Shown: piece after piece, positions 8,087 through 16,151 of the stretch
Numbering within the stretch: the first letter of the stretch is position 1
Layout: the number at the start of each line of letters is the position of its first letter
Source: Myxococcaceae bacterium
GTDB lineage: Bacteria; Myxococcota; Myxococcia; Myxococcales; Myxococcaceae
NCBI GenBank assembly: GCA_017881345.1
Contig: JADGQZ010000327.1
Location: 1-36,057 of the forward strand
Length of the DNA: 36,057 nucleotides
Direction: 5' to 3'
Translations under genes and position numbers: made by a program
Notes under the pieces: model-generated
The model's database searches: none
What the model was told of the DNA's origin: nothing
Seen by the model: only the letters and a program-made list of their open reading frames with translations

Positions 8087-9120
8087 GCCCGGTGGGTTCC
8101 GGTCACCACGGCCGTGCGGTCCGGGTGTGCCGCCTCCTCCTGCTGGTCCCCGCGATGGCCTGCAGCGGCGTGGCTGTCCCCGGGAGCGGTGACGCAGGCC
8201 CGATCTCGCTCGACCGGTGCCCGACGTCGGGGCCGGGCGCTCTGGTCACCAGCGAGACGTGCTGGGTGTTCACGCCCGCCGCGGCGGGAGCGGACCCGGC
8301 GGGGCAGAACGCCACCCGTCCGAACTACGCGGTCGAGCCGTCGGGCGCAGCGAGCGGGCAGCTGGTGCTCATCCTGAATGGATCCGGTGGCTCGCCGGGG
8401 CAGCTCGTGGTCGACCCCACGCGCAACCTCCTCAACGCGGCCGCCGAGAGCGGACACCATGTCCTGGCGCTCGCCTACCGGAGCGACCAGGCCGTGGCGG
8501 TTCTCTGCGCGGGCAGATCCGACTGCTTCGGCCCGACCCGGAACACGCTGGTCACCGGCGCCTACACCTCCGGCGCCGACAGCTCGCTGGCGGACATCCT
8601 CCAGGACGAGGGCATCGTTCCGCGATTCGCGGCGGCGCTCGGAGCGCTGGCCGCCGCGCGTCCGGGCAGTGGCTGGGCCTCGTTCCTGTCGAACGGGGCC
8701 AGCGACGCCGCCGCCGGGCGGATCGCGTGGGAGCGCATCATCGTCTCCGGGCACTCGCAGGGCGGTGGCCACGCCGCCTACCTTGCGAAGCTGTTCCCGG
8801 TGATGCGGGTGGTCCAGTTCTCGTCCACCTGCGATGCGCCTGCCGGCACGCCGGCGCCATGGACGGCGGCCGATTCGGGGTGGGCCACCTCACCCGCCTC
8901 GGCGTTCTTCGGCTTCTCCGCTCCGACGACGTTCACTGGTGGTGTCCCGACCGGTGGGGACCTGAACTGTCCGTACCACCTCGCGGTGTGGAATCACCTG
9001 GGGATGGACCCGTCACGCCAGTACGATGACGCGGCGGTGTGCGCCGGCGTCGGTCCGCACGGCGCCTCCATCGTGTGTACCGTCAGCTACCCGCGATGGG
9101 TGGCGTTGTTCCGGGACTGA
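8083..9120 (+). CDS. Secreted alpha/beta hydrolase-fold protein
   Basis: A 345-aa protein starting at a GTG whose last bases overlap the upstream stop (GTGA), so translation is probably coupled. An alternative GTG at 8128 would begin directly at the hydrophobic signal MCRLLLLVPAMAC. The following Cys could make it a lipoprotein, but the -3 to -1 residues AMA are a poor lipobox. The mature part has the nucleophile elbow GHSQGGGHA, an upstream strand LVLILNGSGGSPGQ that fits the oxyanion side, and a C-terminal CPYHLAVWNHLG that may supply the catalytic His. Several Cys pairs suit an extracytoplasmic location. The substrate is unknown; an ester of the sugar handled by the dehydrogenase two genes upstream is a speculation from the operon. 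Confidence 0.75.
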   Translation: MSPVGSGHHGRAVRVCRLLLLVPAMACSGVAVPGSGDAGPISLDRCPTSGPGALVTSETCWVFTPAAAGADPAGQNATRPNYAVEPSGAASGQLVLILNGSGGSPGQLVVDPTRNLLNAAAESGHHVLALAYRSDQAVAVLCAGRSDCFGPTRNTLVTGAYTSGADSSLADILQDEGIVPRFAAALGALAAARPGSGWASFLSNGASDAAAGRIAWERIIVSGHSQGGGHAAYLAKLFPVMRVVQFSSTCDAPAGTPAPWTAADSGWATSPASAFFGFSAPTTFTGGVPTGGDLNCPYHLAVWNHLGMDPSRQYDDAAVCAGVGPHGASIVCTVSYPRWVALFRD

Positions 9121-9138
9121 CGAAGCCTGAACGCTCCC

Positions 9139-9166
9139 CGAGCGGCAAGCCCGGCTCGCTTGCTCG
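9139..9166 (+). terminator. Imperfect hairpin after the hydrolase operon
   Basis: GCAAGC (9145-9150) pairs with GCTTGC (9158-9163) around CCGGCTC, with flanking CGA/TCG able to extend the stem past a small bulge. It lies 18 bases after the hydrolase stop and before the small basic gene. No T-run follows. Confidence 0.35.
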
Positions 9167-9228
9167 ACGCCGACCCGCGCTTGCCCCGGCGGGAGGGGCC
9201 CCCCACGTTTGTGGCGGAGGTGTTCGCC

Positions 9229-9651
9229 ATGCCGGAGAAGAGGACCGTGAAGAAGGCTCGGGAAGATCTGCGGAGAGGAAAGCGGCCCACGACGGCCGCC
9301 GGGGAATTCGTCCACGAGGAGATGGACCACATCCGTCGCGGGAAGCACGGCGCCCGCTCGACGAAGCAAGCCATCGCCATCGGGCTCTCCAAGGCCCGCC
9401 GCGCGGGAGTTCCGCTGAAGCCCCCCGGGAAGGGAAAGACCAGCCGGCGGACGAGACGCTCGGCCCAGCGGGCCTACGAGGTCGGCCAGGGGAGACGCAA
9501 GCCGAGGTCTCCTTCCCGGAAGCGAAGTCAGGCGATCTCCAGGGCTCTCCGTCGCGAGGGCCACCGCGCGGCGTCGAGGCGCTCGCTGGCGTCGCAAGCA
9601 AGGCGCACCGCTGGCGCTCGGCGGCGCCGCGGGGGGCGTGGGCGGAGCTAG
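9229..9651 (+). CDS. DUF6496-type small basic protein
   Basis: A 140-aa, very Arg/Lys-rich protein. The first 80 residues match a conserved bacterial family of unknown function (I recall it as DUF6496) with TVKKAREDLRRGKRP, then AGEFVHEEMDHIRRGKHG and ARSTKQAIAIGLSKARRAG. The remainder is a low-complexity basic tail (repeated RR, SR, KR) resembling histone H1-like tails, which suggests nucleic acid binding. The ATG at 9229 has GCGGAGG eight bases upstream. Its TAG shares bases with the livF stop on the other strand (CTAG, 9648-9651). Relatives often occur as single genes linked to stress loci; nothing in this context assigns a role. Confidence 0.75.
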   Translation: MPEKRTVKKAREDLRRGKRPTTAAGEFVHEEMDHIRRGKHGARSTKQAIAIGLSKARRAGVPLKPPGKGKTSRRTRRSAQRAYEVGQGRRKPRSPSRKRSQAISRALRREGHRAASRRSLASQARRTAGARRRRGGRGRS

Positions 9652-10367
9652 AGCGCCGCTTCGCCCAGGAACTTCTCCTTCACCCGCGGGTCACCGAGCA
9701 GCGCCTTCGTCTGCCCCGAGAGCGTCAGGTGCCCGGTCTCGAGCACGAACCCTCGGTTCGCCAGCGCCAGCGCCTGGTGCACGTTCTGCTCGACGAGGAG
9801 CACGGTGACGCCCCGGCCATTGATCTCCTTGAGCGCCGCGAACACCTGCTTCACCAGCATCGGGGCGAGCCCGAGCGACGGCTCGTCGAGCATCAGCAGC
9901 CTGGGCCGCGCCATCAGTCCCCGTCCGATGGCGCACATCTGCTGCTCGCCACCGCTCAACGTCCCGGCATTCTGGTGTGCCCGCTTCTCGAGGATCGGGA
10001 ACATCTCCAGCACGGTGCGGAGCGTTTCCTTGCGGTGTGCCCGCGCCTCCTTCCCGTAGGCGCCCATGTCCAGGTTCTCCCGCACGGTCATCTGCGGCCA
10101 GAGCTGCCGCGCCTCGGGCACCAGCACCAGCCCGCGCTCCACCAGCCGGTAGGCCGGCAGCCCGGTCACGTCCTCGCCCTGGAACTTGATCGTTCCGCGC
10201 CGCGGCTTCAGCAGGCCGGCGATGGTCCGAAGCGACGTGGTCTTCCCCGCGCCGTTCGCGCCGACCAGCGTGACGATCTCCTGTGGCTCGACGTCGAACG
10301 ACACGTCCCACACCGCCTGCACGTCCCGGTAGAAGACGTCGATGCCTTGAACCTCCAGCGCCTTCAC
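9648..10367 (-). CDS. livF: Branched-chain amino acid ABC transporter ATPase LivF
   Basis: One of the two ATPases powering high-affinity import of branched-chain amino acids or related compounds. The 239-aa length is standard. Walker A GANGAGKTT lies near residue 38, the signature LSGGEQQMCAIGRGL near 138, and Walker B LLMLDEPSLGLAP near 159, followed by the H-loop region VLLVEQN. The gene is last in the livJHMGF operon and overlaps livG by four bases (ATGA), so translation is coupled. It converges with the small basic gene and shares the CTAG stop bases. Confidence 0.95.
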   Translation of the reverse strand: MKALEVQGIDVFYRDVQAVWDVSFDVEPQEIVTLVGANGAGKTTSLRTIAGLLKPRRGTIKFQGEDVTGLPAYRLVERGLVLVPEARQLWPQMTVRENLDMGAYGKEARAHRKETLRTVLEMFPILEKRAHQNAGTLSGGEQQMCAIGRGLMARPRLLMLDEPSLGLAPMLVKQVFAALKEINGRGVTVLLVEQNVHQALALANRGFVLETGHLTLSGQTKALLGDPRVKEKFLGEAAL

Positions 10368-11113
10368 GCCCGCACCTCCGTGTCGTCCCCGAGATAGGCC
10401 GCCACCACCGCCGGGTCGTGCAGCGCCTCCGCCGGTCTGCCCTCGGCGATCTTCTTCCCGAAGTTCAGCACCACCAGGCGGTCCGACAGGCCCGCCACCG
10501 CGTGGACGTGGTGCTCGATCATGAGGATGGTCAGCCCGCCGTCGCGCAGCGCCCGGACCAGCACCATCGCCTGCTGGATCTCCGCCGGGTTCAGCCCACC
10601 CATCACCTCGTCCAGGCAGAGCACCTCCGGCCCGGTCGCCAGCGCCCGGGCGATCTCCAGCCGCTTCAGCTCCCCGATGCTCAGCACTCCCGCCTTCACC
10701 GTCGCCCGGTGCGCGAGCTCGGTCCGGGTCAGCACCTCGTCCACCCGGGCCCGGGCCTTCGCCCCGCGCAGATGTGAACGGCCGTAGAGCGCGCCCACCC
10801 GGATGTTGTCGGCCACCGTCATCTCGCGGAAGGGCCGCACGATCTGGTGCGTCCGGACGAGCCCCCTGGAGACGACCTGGTCGTTGCGCAGCCCGGACAG
10901 CTCCTCGCCCCGGAAGCGCACGCTGCCGGACGTGGGCTGGACCGAGCCCACCAGGCAGCTGAACAGGGTGGTCTTCCCCGCGCCGTTCGGACCGATGACG
11001 CTGAAGATCTCTCCGCGCTGCACCTCGAACGACACCGAGTCGAGCGCCAGCAGCCCGCCGAAGCGCTTGGTCACCGAGGCCACGGTGAGGATGGGTCCGC
11101 CCTCAGCTGGCAC
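10364..11113 (-). CDS. livG: Branched-chain amino acid ABC transporter ATPase LivG
   Basis: The partner ATPase of LivF, 249 aa. Walker A GPNGAGKTT near residue 38, the LivG-specific long insert between Walker A and signature, an atypical signature LSIGELKRLEIARAL (E. coli LivG also departs from LSGGQ here), Walker B VLCLDEVMGGLNPAEI and H-loop ILMIEHHVHAV are all visible. Pro of the usual LDEP is Val, which is unusual but does not touch the catalytic Glu. The start overlaps the end of livM by 11 bases and the end overlaps livF by four. Confidence 0.95.
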   Translation of the reverse strand: MPAEGGPILTVASVTKRFGGLLALDSVSFEVQRGEIFSVIGPNGAGKTTLFSCLVGSVQPTSGSVRFRGEELSGLRNDQVVSRGLVRTHQIVRPFREMTVADNIRVGALYGRSHLRGAKARARVDEVLTRTELAHRATVKAGVLSIGELKRLEIARALATGPEVLCLDEVMGGLNPAEIQQAMVLVRALRDGGLTILMIEHHVHAVAGLSDRLVVLNFGKKIAEGRPAEALHDPAVVAAYLGDDTEVRA

Positions 11114-12074
11114 GGCGAGCCTCCCCCACCGCCGGCGTGCGCCGCCACGGCCGCGCGCCGATCAGGCGCTCCCAGAGGCCCACGATGCCCTTCGGCTCGA
11201 AGAGCATCACCACGATGAGCAGCCCGCCGTAGATGAACAGATACGAGTCCCGCAGGGTCGGGCTCGCCAGCAGCTTGATCTGGAGATAGCTGAAGAGCAG
11301 CGCCCCCAGGACCGGGCCGGTGAGCGTCCCCATCCCGCCCACGATCGGCATCAGGACGATGGTCAGCGACAGCCGGAAGTCGAACACGCTGCCCGGGCTG
11401 ATGTACTGAAAGTTGGTCGCGAACAGCCCGCCGGCCACCGCCACCAGCGCCGCCGAGATGGCGTGCGCCTGCAGCTTGGCCTGCGTCGAGTGCACGCCGA
11501 GCGCCTCCGCCGCGTCGATGTCCTGGCGGATGGCTTCCAGCGACAGGCCGAAGGCGTGCTGCTGCAGCCACCCCACCAGCGCGAGCGTCACCAGCGCCAG
11601 CGCCACCATCGCGTAGTAGTTGGCGTTGAAGTCGAACGCCGCCGCCGGCATCCGGACCCCGCTCGAGCCACCGGTGAACTCGAGCCCCGAGGCGATGACC
11701 CGCACCGCTTCCCCGACGCCGATGGTGGCGATGGTGAAGTAGGGCCCCCGGAGCCGGAAGGTGGGCAGCCCTACCGCCACGCTGAAGGCCACCGCGATGA
11801 CCGCCCCCACCGGTAACGTCAGCGCCGGTGACCACCCGGCGTTCGCCAGGAGCACCGTGGTGTATGCGCCGATGCCGACGAACGCCGAGTACCCGAGCGA
11901 GACCTGGCCGGCGAACCCGCCCAGCAGGTTCCAGGCCGAGGCGAGGACGACGAAGAACGCCATGTTCCAGAGGTCGTTCAGCGTCCCTCGCTCGGCGAAC
12001 AGCGGCGCCAGGAGGAGCCCCGCCGCGAAGAGCAGCAAGAGCGGCAGCGCCGGATGGCGACGGAGCACACCCAT
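11103..12074 (-). CDS. livM: Branched-chain amino acid ABC transporter permease LivM
   Basis: A 323-aa inner-membrane permease with about eight to ten helices. The LivM family pattern is clear: NLLGGFAGQVSLGYSAFVG near residue 48, then GLPTFRLRGPYFTIATIG near 105, and the cytoplasmic coupling segment EAIRQDIDAAEALGV. The frame is open upstream to 12413, but that stretch is livH read in another frame. The ATG at 12074 overlaps the livH stop by one base (TGATG), a classic coupled junction. It pairs with LivH to form the channel. Confidence 0.93.
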   Translation of the reverse strand: MGVLRRHPALPLLLLFAAGLLLAPLFAERGTLNDLWNMAFFVVLASAWNLLGGFAGQVSLGYSAFVGIGAYTTVLLANAGWSPALTLPVGAVIAVAFSVAVGLPTFRLRGPYFTIATIGVGEAVRVIASGLEFTGGSSGVRMPAAAFDFNANYYAMVALALVTLALVGWLQQHAFGLSLEAIRQDIDAAEALGVHSTQAKLQAHAISAALVAVAGGLFATNFQYISPGSVFDFRLSLTIVLMPIVGGMGTLTGPVLGALLFSYLQIKLLASPTLRDSYLFIYGGLLIVVMLFEPKGIVGLWERLIGARPWRRTPAVGEARRAS

Positions 12075-12979
12075 CAGCGCGCCACCACTCTGCGGTCGAA
12101 CATCCGCCAGAGCCCGGGGAGCCCGCCTGGCGCGGCCACCAGGACCACCACCAGCAGGGTGAAGCTGATCGCGTCCTGGAACGAGACGGGGATGGGGGTG
12201 TACGCCGAGGCGAAGTTCTCGATGAACGCCAGCACCAGCGCTCCGACGGCCACCCCGGTGAAGCTCTCCATCCCTCCGAGCACGATGATGCAGAAGGACT
12301 TGAGGAGGAAGCTGCGCCCGAAGTCCGGGGTGAAGGCGTAGAGCGTGGAGAGCATGCTCCCGCCCATCGCCGCGAACGCCGTCCCGATCCCGAAGGCCAC
12401 CGCGGCGATCCACCCGGCGTTCACGCCGGAGAGCATCGCCGCGTCACGGTTCTGGGTCACCGCGCGGATCGCCTTGCCCAGATAGGTGCGCCGCAGCACC
12501 AGGGTGAGACCCACCAGCGAGAGGATGCTCACCCCGAAGACCAGGATCTGCGGCACCCCGAAGCGGCCGCCGAGCAGCTGCACCGACTGCATGGTGTACG
12601 GCGTGAGGATGGACTGGGTGTCCCCGCCCCAGATCGCGTACGCCAGGTTCTGGAGCACCAGCCAGACCCCGAAGAGCAGGAGGAGGGACTGCATCGACGG
12701 GCCCGTGGACGAGCGCGGGAGCCAGCGGATGAGCGTGGCGTAGAGCGCCATCCCCAGCAGGAAGAACGCCGGTGCCACCACCACCAGCGAGAGGAAGGGA
12801 TCGAGCCCGAACCGGTCGTTCAGGGTGTAGGTCGCATACGCCGCCAGCATCATCAGTCCGGCGTGCGCCAGGTTGATGATCCGCATCACCCCGTAGATGA
12901 CCGCCAGCCCGTACGACATGGTGGCGTACAGGCCCGCGGCCAGCAGCGAGTTCAGCGCGACGACGACGAGCTTCTGCAA
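12074..12979 (-). CDS. livH: Branched-chain amino acid ABC transporter permease LivH
   Basis: A 301-aa permease starting at TTG 12979 with GGGAG about eight bases upstream, inside the 3' part of the livJ frame. LivH hallmarks: LNSLLAAGLYATMSYGLAV at the N-terminus, then VMRIINLAHAGLMMLAAY, the coupling helix RAVTQNRDAAMLSGVN (about residue 180) and LGGMESFTGVAVGAL. About eight membrane segments are present. It is oddly placed: the upstream livJ frame does not stop before livH but runs 535 bases into it in another frame, so ribosomes translating livJ would traverse the livH start. Confidence 0.93.
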   Translation of the reverse strand: MQKLVVVALNSLLAAGLYATMSYGLAVIYGVMRIINLAHAGLMMLAAYATYTLNDRFGLDPFLSLVVVAPAFFLLGMALYATLIRWLPRSSTGPSMQSLLLLFGVWLVLQNLAYAIWGGDTQSILTPYTMQSVQLLGGRFGVPQILVFGVSILSLVGLTLVLRRTYLGKAIRAVTQNRDAAMLSGVNAGWIAAVAFGIGTAFAAMGGSMLSTLYAFTPDFGRSFLLKSFCIIVLGGMESFTGVAVGALVLAFIENFASAYTPIPVSFQDAISFTLLVVVLVAAPGGLPGLWRMFDRRVVAR

Positions 12980-14117
12980 GGCGACTCCCGCCCGGCTTGT
13001 TCTGGGTCACCACGAAGGGCAGGTCGGACTGGCCGGTCTTGGTGAACGACAGCACCTGGCCGGGCACGATGCTCTTCTCCATCTTCAGGGCTGCGAGCGC
13101 GGCGCGGATCTTCTCCGGCTCGAGCGAGCCTGCCTTGGAGATGGCGGTCAGCAAGGCGCGCGTCGTCTCGTACGCCATGGCGTGGTACCACTGTGGCTCG
13201 ACGCCGGTCGCCGCCTTGTACCGGGTGTTGAACTCCTTGACCTGAGGGTAGGGCAGGAGGTCCGACCACCAGCCACTGGCGAAGATGTAGTCGGTCGCCG
13301 GCCCGAGCGCCTTCCGCGCCGCCGCATCCGAGCCGCGCGCCCCGTGGGTCAGCATCAGATTCTGCAGCCCCATCTGGGTGTACGTCCGGTGCATGGCGAT
13401 GAAGTCCTCGAGGTGCGAGTCGGCGAGGAAGAGATCCGCCTTGGCCTCCGACACCCGCTGGAGCAGCGGGCGGTAGTCGGTGGTGTACAGCTCGAACTTT
13501 TCTTGAAGGACGACCTTGAAGCCGGGGTGCGTCTTGACGAACTCGTTCACGCCCTTGGCGTAGTCGTTGCCGTGCTCGGTGTTCTCGGTCACCAGGGCGA
13601 TGGTGAGCGGCGTCTTCAGCTTCCCTTGCTTCACCAGGTCGTCGAGGAAGTTCATCTGGGTCTCGGCCAGATGCTCGACCGGAGAGAGCGTGCCGAACAC
13701 CCACTTGCTCCGGCCGAAGATCGCCGTCGCCCCCGCGCCACCGGAGACATACGGGACGCCGTAGCGGTCCGGGACCACCGACTGCGCCTGCACCAGATTC
13801 GAGCCGTAGCCGCCGATGATGGCGTGCGACTTGTTCTGGGTGATCAGCTGCTCGACCAGCTGGGCGCTCTTCCCCGCATCCGACGTGTCGTCGAGCAGCG
13901 AGAGATTGACCTTCATCTTCTTGCCGCCGACCTGCACGCCGCCCGCGTCGTTGGCCTCCTTCACCGCGAGCTCGGTGGCCTGCTTGTACGCGCCGCCGAT
14001 CTTCGACTCCTTGCCGGTGACCGGGAGCACCGCACCGATCCGGATCTCGTCCTGCGCGCGCGCCGGGAGCCCGAGGACCAGGACCAGAGCGGCGCCGAGC
14101 CAAGCGATTCGCGACAT
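12444..14117 (-). CDS. livJ: Branched-chain amino acid-binding protein LivJ/LivK with abnormal read-through C-terminus
   Basis: Periplasmic substrate-binding protein of the Liv system. The ATG at 14117 has GGAGG with ideal spacing and opens a signal peptide ending ARAQ (about residue 21). Residues 25-375 are a normal type I binding protein (Peripla_BP_6): IRIGAVLPVTGKES, LAVKEANDAGGV, HAIIGGYGSNLVQAQSVV, and SLEPEKIRAALAALKMEK near the end. After about residue 376 (QNKPGG), where the family usually adds a last short strand and stops, the frame becomes Arg/Gly/Ala-rich nonsense and continues about 180 codons to 12444 in a different frame from livH. I infer a small deletion or frameshift that removed the native C-terminus and stop codon. 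The product would be 557 aa, or is a degraded or trimmed one. Confidence 0.85.
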   Translation of the reverse strand: MSRIAWLGAALVLVLGLPARAQDEIRIGAVLPVTGKESKIGGAYKQATELAVKEANDAGGVQVGGKKMKVNLSLLDDTSDAGKSAQLVEQLITQNKSHAIIGGYGSNLVQAQSVVPDRYGVPYVSGGAGATAIFGRSKWVFGTLSPVEHLAETQMNFLDDLVKQGKLKTPLTIALVTENTEHGNDYAKGVNEFVKTHPGFKVVLQEKFELYTTDYRPLLQRVSEAKADLFLADSHLEDFIAMHRTYTQMGLQNLMLTHGARGSDAAARKALGPATDYIFASGWWSDLLPYPQVKEFNTRYKAATGVEPQWYHAMAYETTRALLTAISKAGSLEPEKIRAALAALKMEKSIVPGQVLSFTKTGQSDLPFVVTQNKPGGSRLAEARRRRAELAAGRGPVRHHVVRAGGHLRGDADHQPGARRTDDAGGVCDLHPERPVRARSLPLAGGGGTGVLPAGDGALRHAHPLAPALVHGPVDAVPPPALRGLAGAPEPGVRDLGRGHPVHPHAVHHAVGAAARRPLRGAADPGLRGEHPLAGGSHPGAAAHLSGQGDPRGDPEP

Positions 14118-14367
14118 GTCACCCTCCAGGAGCACGCGACGATTCCAGTCGCGACCACGTAGCACGTCCCACCTGGACGCCCTCAGCCGGAATCGCGCGA
14201 CGCGACGCAGCACGTCTGCAGGAAGTCGCTTCGGAGCGCGCGCGGTTTCGCAGGGAACCGCCCCTCACGAAACGGGTTGCAGACCCGGAGGTTGACGCGT
14301 AAATCAACCAGGGTGCCTGTCGCGCTGCGTCAAGCGTGACCAGGGCAGACCTCAGGGGAGTCGGACC
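14118..14367. promoter_or_regulatory. Divergent control region between liv and etf operons
   Basis: A 250-base gap carries the promoters of livJHMGF (leftward) and etfBA (rightward). It contains the livJ ribosome binding site (CCTCC on the plus strand, about 14123-14127), the etfB one (AGGGGAG, near 14352-14358), and the inverted repeat at 14290-14309. TTGACG at 14292 could be a -35 element for etf, but no convincing -10 sequence follows at normal spacing. No further gene is seen in the gap. Confidence 0.55.
14290..14309. promoter_or_regulatory. Inverted repeat, candidate operator for liv/etf
   Basis: GGTTGA (14290-14295) and TCAACC (14304-14309) form a perfect 6-bp dyad around CGCGTAAA. A further TTGACGC half (14292-14298) has its inverse GCGTCAA at 14327-14333. 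This size and symmetry suit a TetR- or GntR-type regulator, families that often control acyl-CoA and branched-chain catabolism. Which protein binds is unknown, and no regulator gene is adjacent. Confidence 0.5.
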
Positions 14368-15165
14368 GTGAAGATCCTGGTGACCGCCAAGCGGGTGGAA
14401 GACCCCGAATCGAAGATCAAGGTGAAGGCCGATGGCTCGGGCATCGTGCAGGAGGGGCTGAAGTACAAGATCAACCCCTTCGACGAGATCGCCGTGGAGG
14501 AAGGCCTTCGCCTGGCTGCCAAGCACGGCGGCGAGGTGGTGGTCGTCAGCATCGGGCCCAAGGAAGTGCAGGAACAGCTCCGCCACGCCCTCGCCATGGG
14601 CGCGACCAAGGCGGTCTGGGTGAACCACACGGGCCCCCTGGACCCGATGTCCGCCGCCGCGCTGCTGAAGGGCGTGGTCGAGCGCGAGAAGCCCGACCTC
14701 GCCATCCTCGGCAAGCAGAGCATCGACGACGACCAGAACCAGACCGGCCAGTACCTCGCCGAGTGGCTGGGCTGGAGCCAGGCCACGTTCGCCTCCAAGG
14801 TCGACTCGCTCGAGAGCGACGCCGAGAAGGCCAAGACGCCCGCCATCCAGGTCGGCGGCGACGGCAAGAGCGCCCAGGTCGTCCGCGAGGTCGACAACGG
14901 CCTGGCCACGATCGCGGTGACGTTGCCCGCGGTCGTGACCACCGACCTCCGCCTCAACCTGCCGCGCTACGCCTCTCTCCCGGGGATCATGAAGGCGAAG
15001 AGCAAGCCGATCGAGGAGCTGACGCCGGCGACGCTCGCGGTCGACACCACGCTCCACGTCGAGGTGGTGAAGATGTCCGCTCCGCCGCCGCGCAAGGCCG
15101 GGATCAAGGTCGGCGACGTGCAGGAGCTGTTCACCAAGCTGAAGAACGAAGCCAAGGTCATCTGA
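14368..15165 (+). CDS. etfB: Electron transfer flavoprotein, beta subunit
   Basis: Small subunit of the heterodimer that takes electrons from acyl-CoA dehydrogenases and hands them to ETF-quinone oxidoreductase. The 265-aa length is slightly above the usual 250. It begins with the canonical KILVTAKRVEDPE and contains INPFDEIAVEEGLRL, then LAILGKQSIDDDQNQTGQY, which forms part of the AMP-binding site, and the C-terminal signature LRLNLPRYASLPGIMKAKSK. The GTG start has AGGGGAG seven bases upstream. etfA follows 14 bases later. Confidence 0.96.
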   Translation: MKILVTAKRVEDPESKIKVKADGSGIVQEGLKYKINPFDEIAVEEGLRLAAKHGGEVVVVSIGPKEVQEQLRHALAMGATKAVWVNHTGPLDPMSAAALLKGVVEREKPDLAILGKQSIDDDQNQTGQYLAEWLGWSQATFASKVDSLESDAEKAKTPAIQVGGDGKSAQVVREVDNGLATIAVTLPAVVTTDLRLNLPRYASLPGIMKAKSKPIEELTPATLAVDTTLHVEVVKMSAPPPRKAGIKVGDVQELFTKLKNEAKVI

Positions 15166-15179
15166 GGGAAGAACGATCC

Positions 15180-16151
15180 ATGTCCACCGTCCTCATCGTC
15201 GCCGAGGCCCAGCCCGACGGGCACCTCCGCAAGGCCACCCTCAACGCCATCGCCGCGGGGAAGGACCTCGCCCAGAAGTCGGGCGCGCCCCTCCACCTGG
15301 CCGTGCTGGCGCAGGATCCGGCGGCGCTCGCCGAGCAGCTCAAGCCGTACGGCGCGGCGGTCATCCACACCGTCGCCTCGCCTGCCTTCGCCCACTACGT
15401 CGCCGAGTCGTTCGCGCCGGCGGTCGCCGCCCTGGCGACCTCGATCGGGGCGAGCTTCATCGGCGCCGCCGCGACGGCACAGGGGCGAGATCTCATGCCC
15501 CGCGTCGCCGCGAAGCTCAAGGCCGCCATGGCATCCGACGTCACGGCCTTCGCGGGCTCGGGGGCCGACATCACCTTCACCCGCCCGATGTGGGCCGGGA
15601 GCGTCATCGCCGAGGTGAAGCTCAAGACGCCGGTGAAGGCGTTCACCGTGCGCGCCACCGAGTTCGCCGCCGCCGCCGCGGGGGGCCCGGGAGCCGAGGT
15701 GAAGGCCTTCGCGCCTCCGGCGGAGGTGGCGAGCACGCCAACGACCTTCGTCTCGTTCAACGAGGTGAAGAGCGCCCGGCCCGAGCTGACCGAGGCCAGC
15801 ATCGTCGTCTCCGGTGGCCGCGGGACCAAGGGCGACTTCAAGGAGATCGAGGCGCTCGCCGACGAGCTCGGCGCGGCGGTGGGCGCCTCACGCGCGGTCT
15901 GCGACGCCGGCTGGGTGCCCAACGACTACCAGGTCGGCCAGACGGGCAAGGTCGTCGCTCCGAAGCTCTACATCGCCGCCGGCATCTCGGGTGCCATCCA
16001 GCACCTGGCGGGGATGAAGGGCAGCAAGACCATCGTCGCCATCAACAAGGATCCCGAGGCCCCCATCTTCCAGGTTGCCGACTACGGAATCGTGGCCGAC
16101 CTCTTCAAGGTCCTTCCCGAGCTCCGCGCGGCGATCCACGCGGCGAAGTGA
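15180..16151 (+). CDS. etfA: Electron transfer flavoprotein, alpha subunit
   Basis: FAD-binding large subunit, 323 aa. The N-terminal half ([12 protein letters not shown]) has the Rossmann-like ETF domain. The C-terminal FAD domain shows [10 protein letters not shown], then [35 protein letters not shown] and the family signature [18 protein letters not shown]. The frame is open upstream through etfB, but ATG 15180 has GAGGGAAG in good position and begins the conserved sequence. The following hydrolase gene overlaps the stop (GTGA). Confidence 0.96.
   Translation: MSTVLIVAEAQPDGHLRKATLNAIAAGKDLAQKSGAPLHLAVLAQDPAALAEQLKPYGAAVIHTVASPAFAHYVAESFAPAVAALATSIGASFIGAAATAQGRDLMPRVAAKLKAAMASDVTAFAGSGADITFTRPMWAGSVIAEVKLKTPVKAFTVRATEFAAAAAGGPGAEVKAFAPPAEVASTPTTFVSFNEVKSARPELTEASIVVSGGRGTKGDFKEIEALADELGAAVGASRAVCDAGWVPNDYQVGQTGKVVAPKLYIAAGISGAIQHLAGMKGSKTIVAINKDPEAPIFQVADYGIVADLFKVLPELRAAIHAAK

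Noticed and set aside
10364-11113. LivG signature LSIGE and LDEV considered as signs of inactivation
   Set aside because: LivG proteins commonly deviate at the signature; Walker A, catalytic Glu and H-loop are intact.
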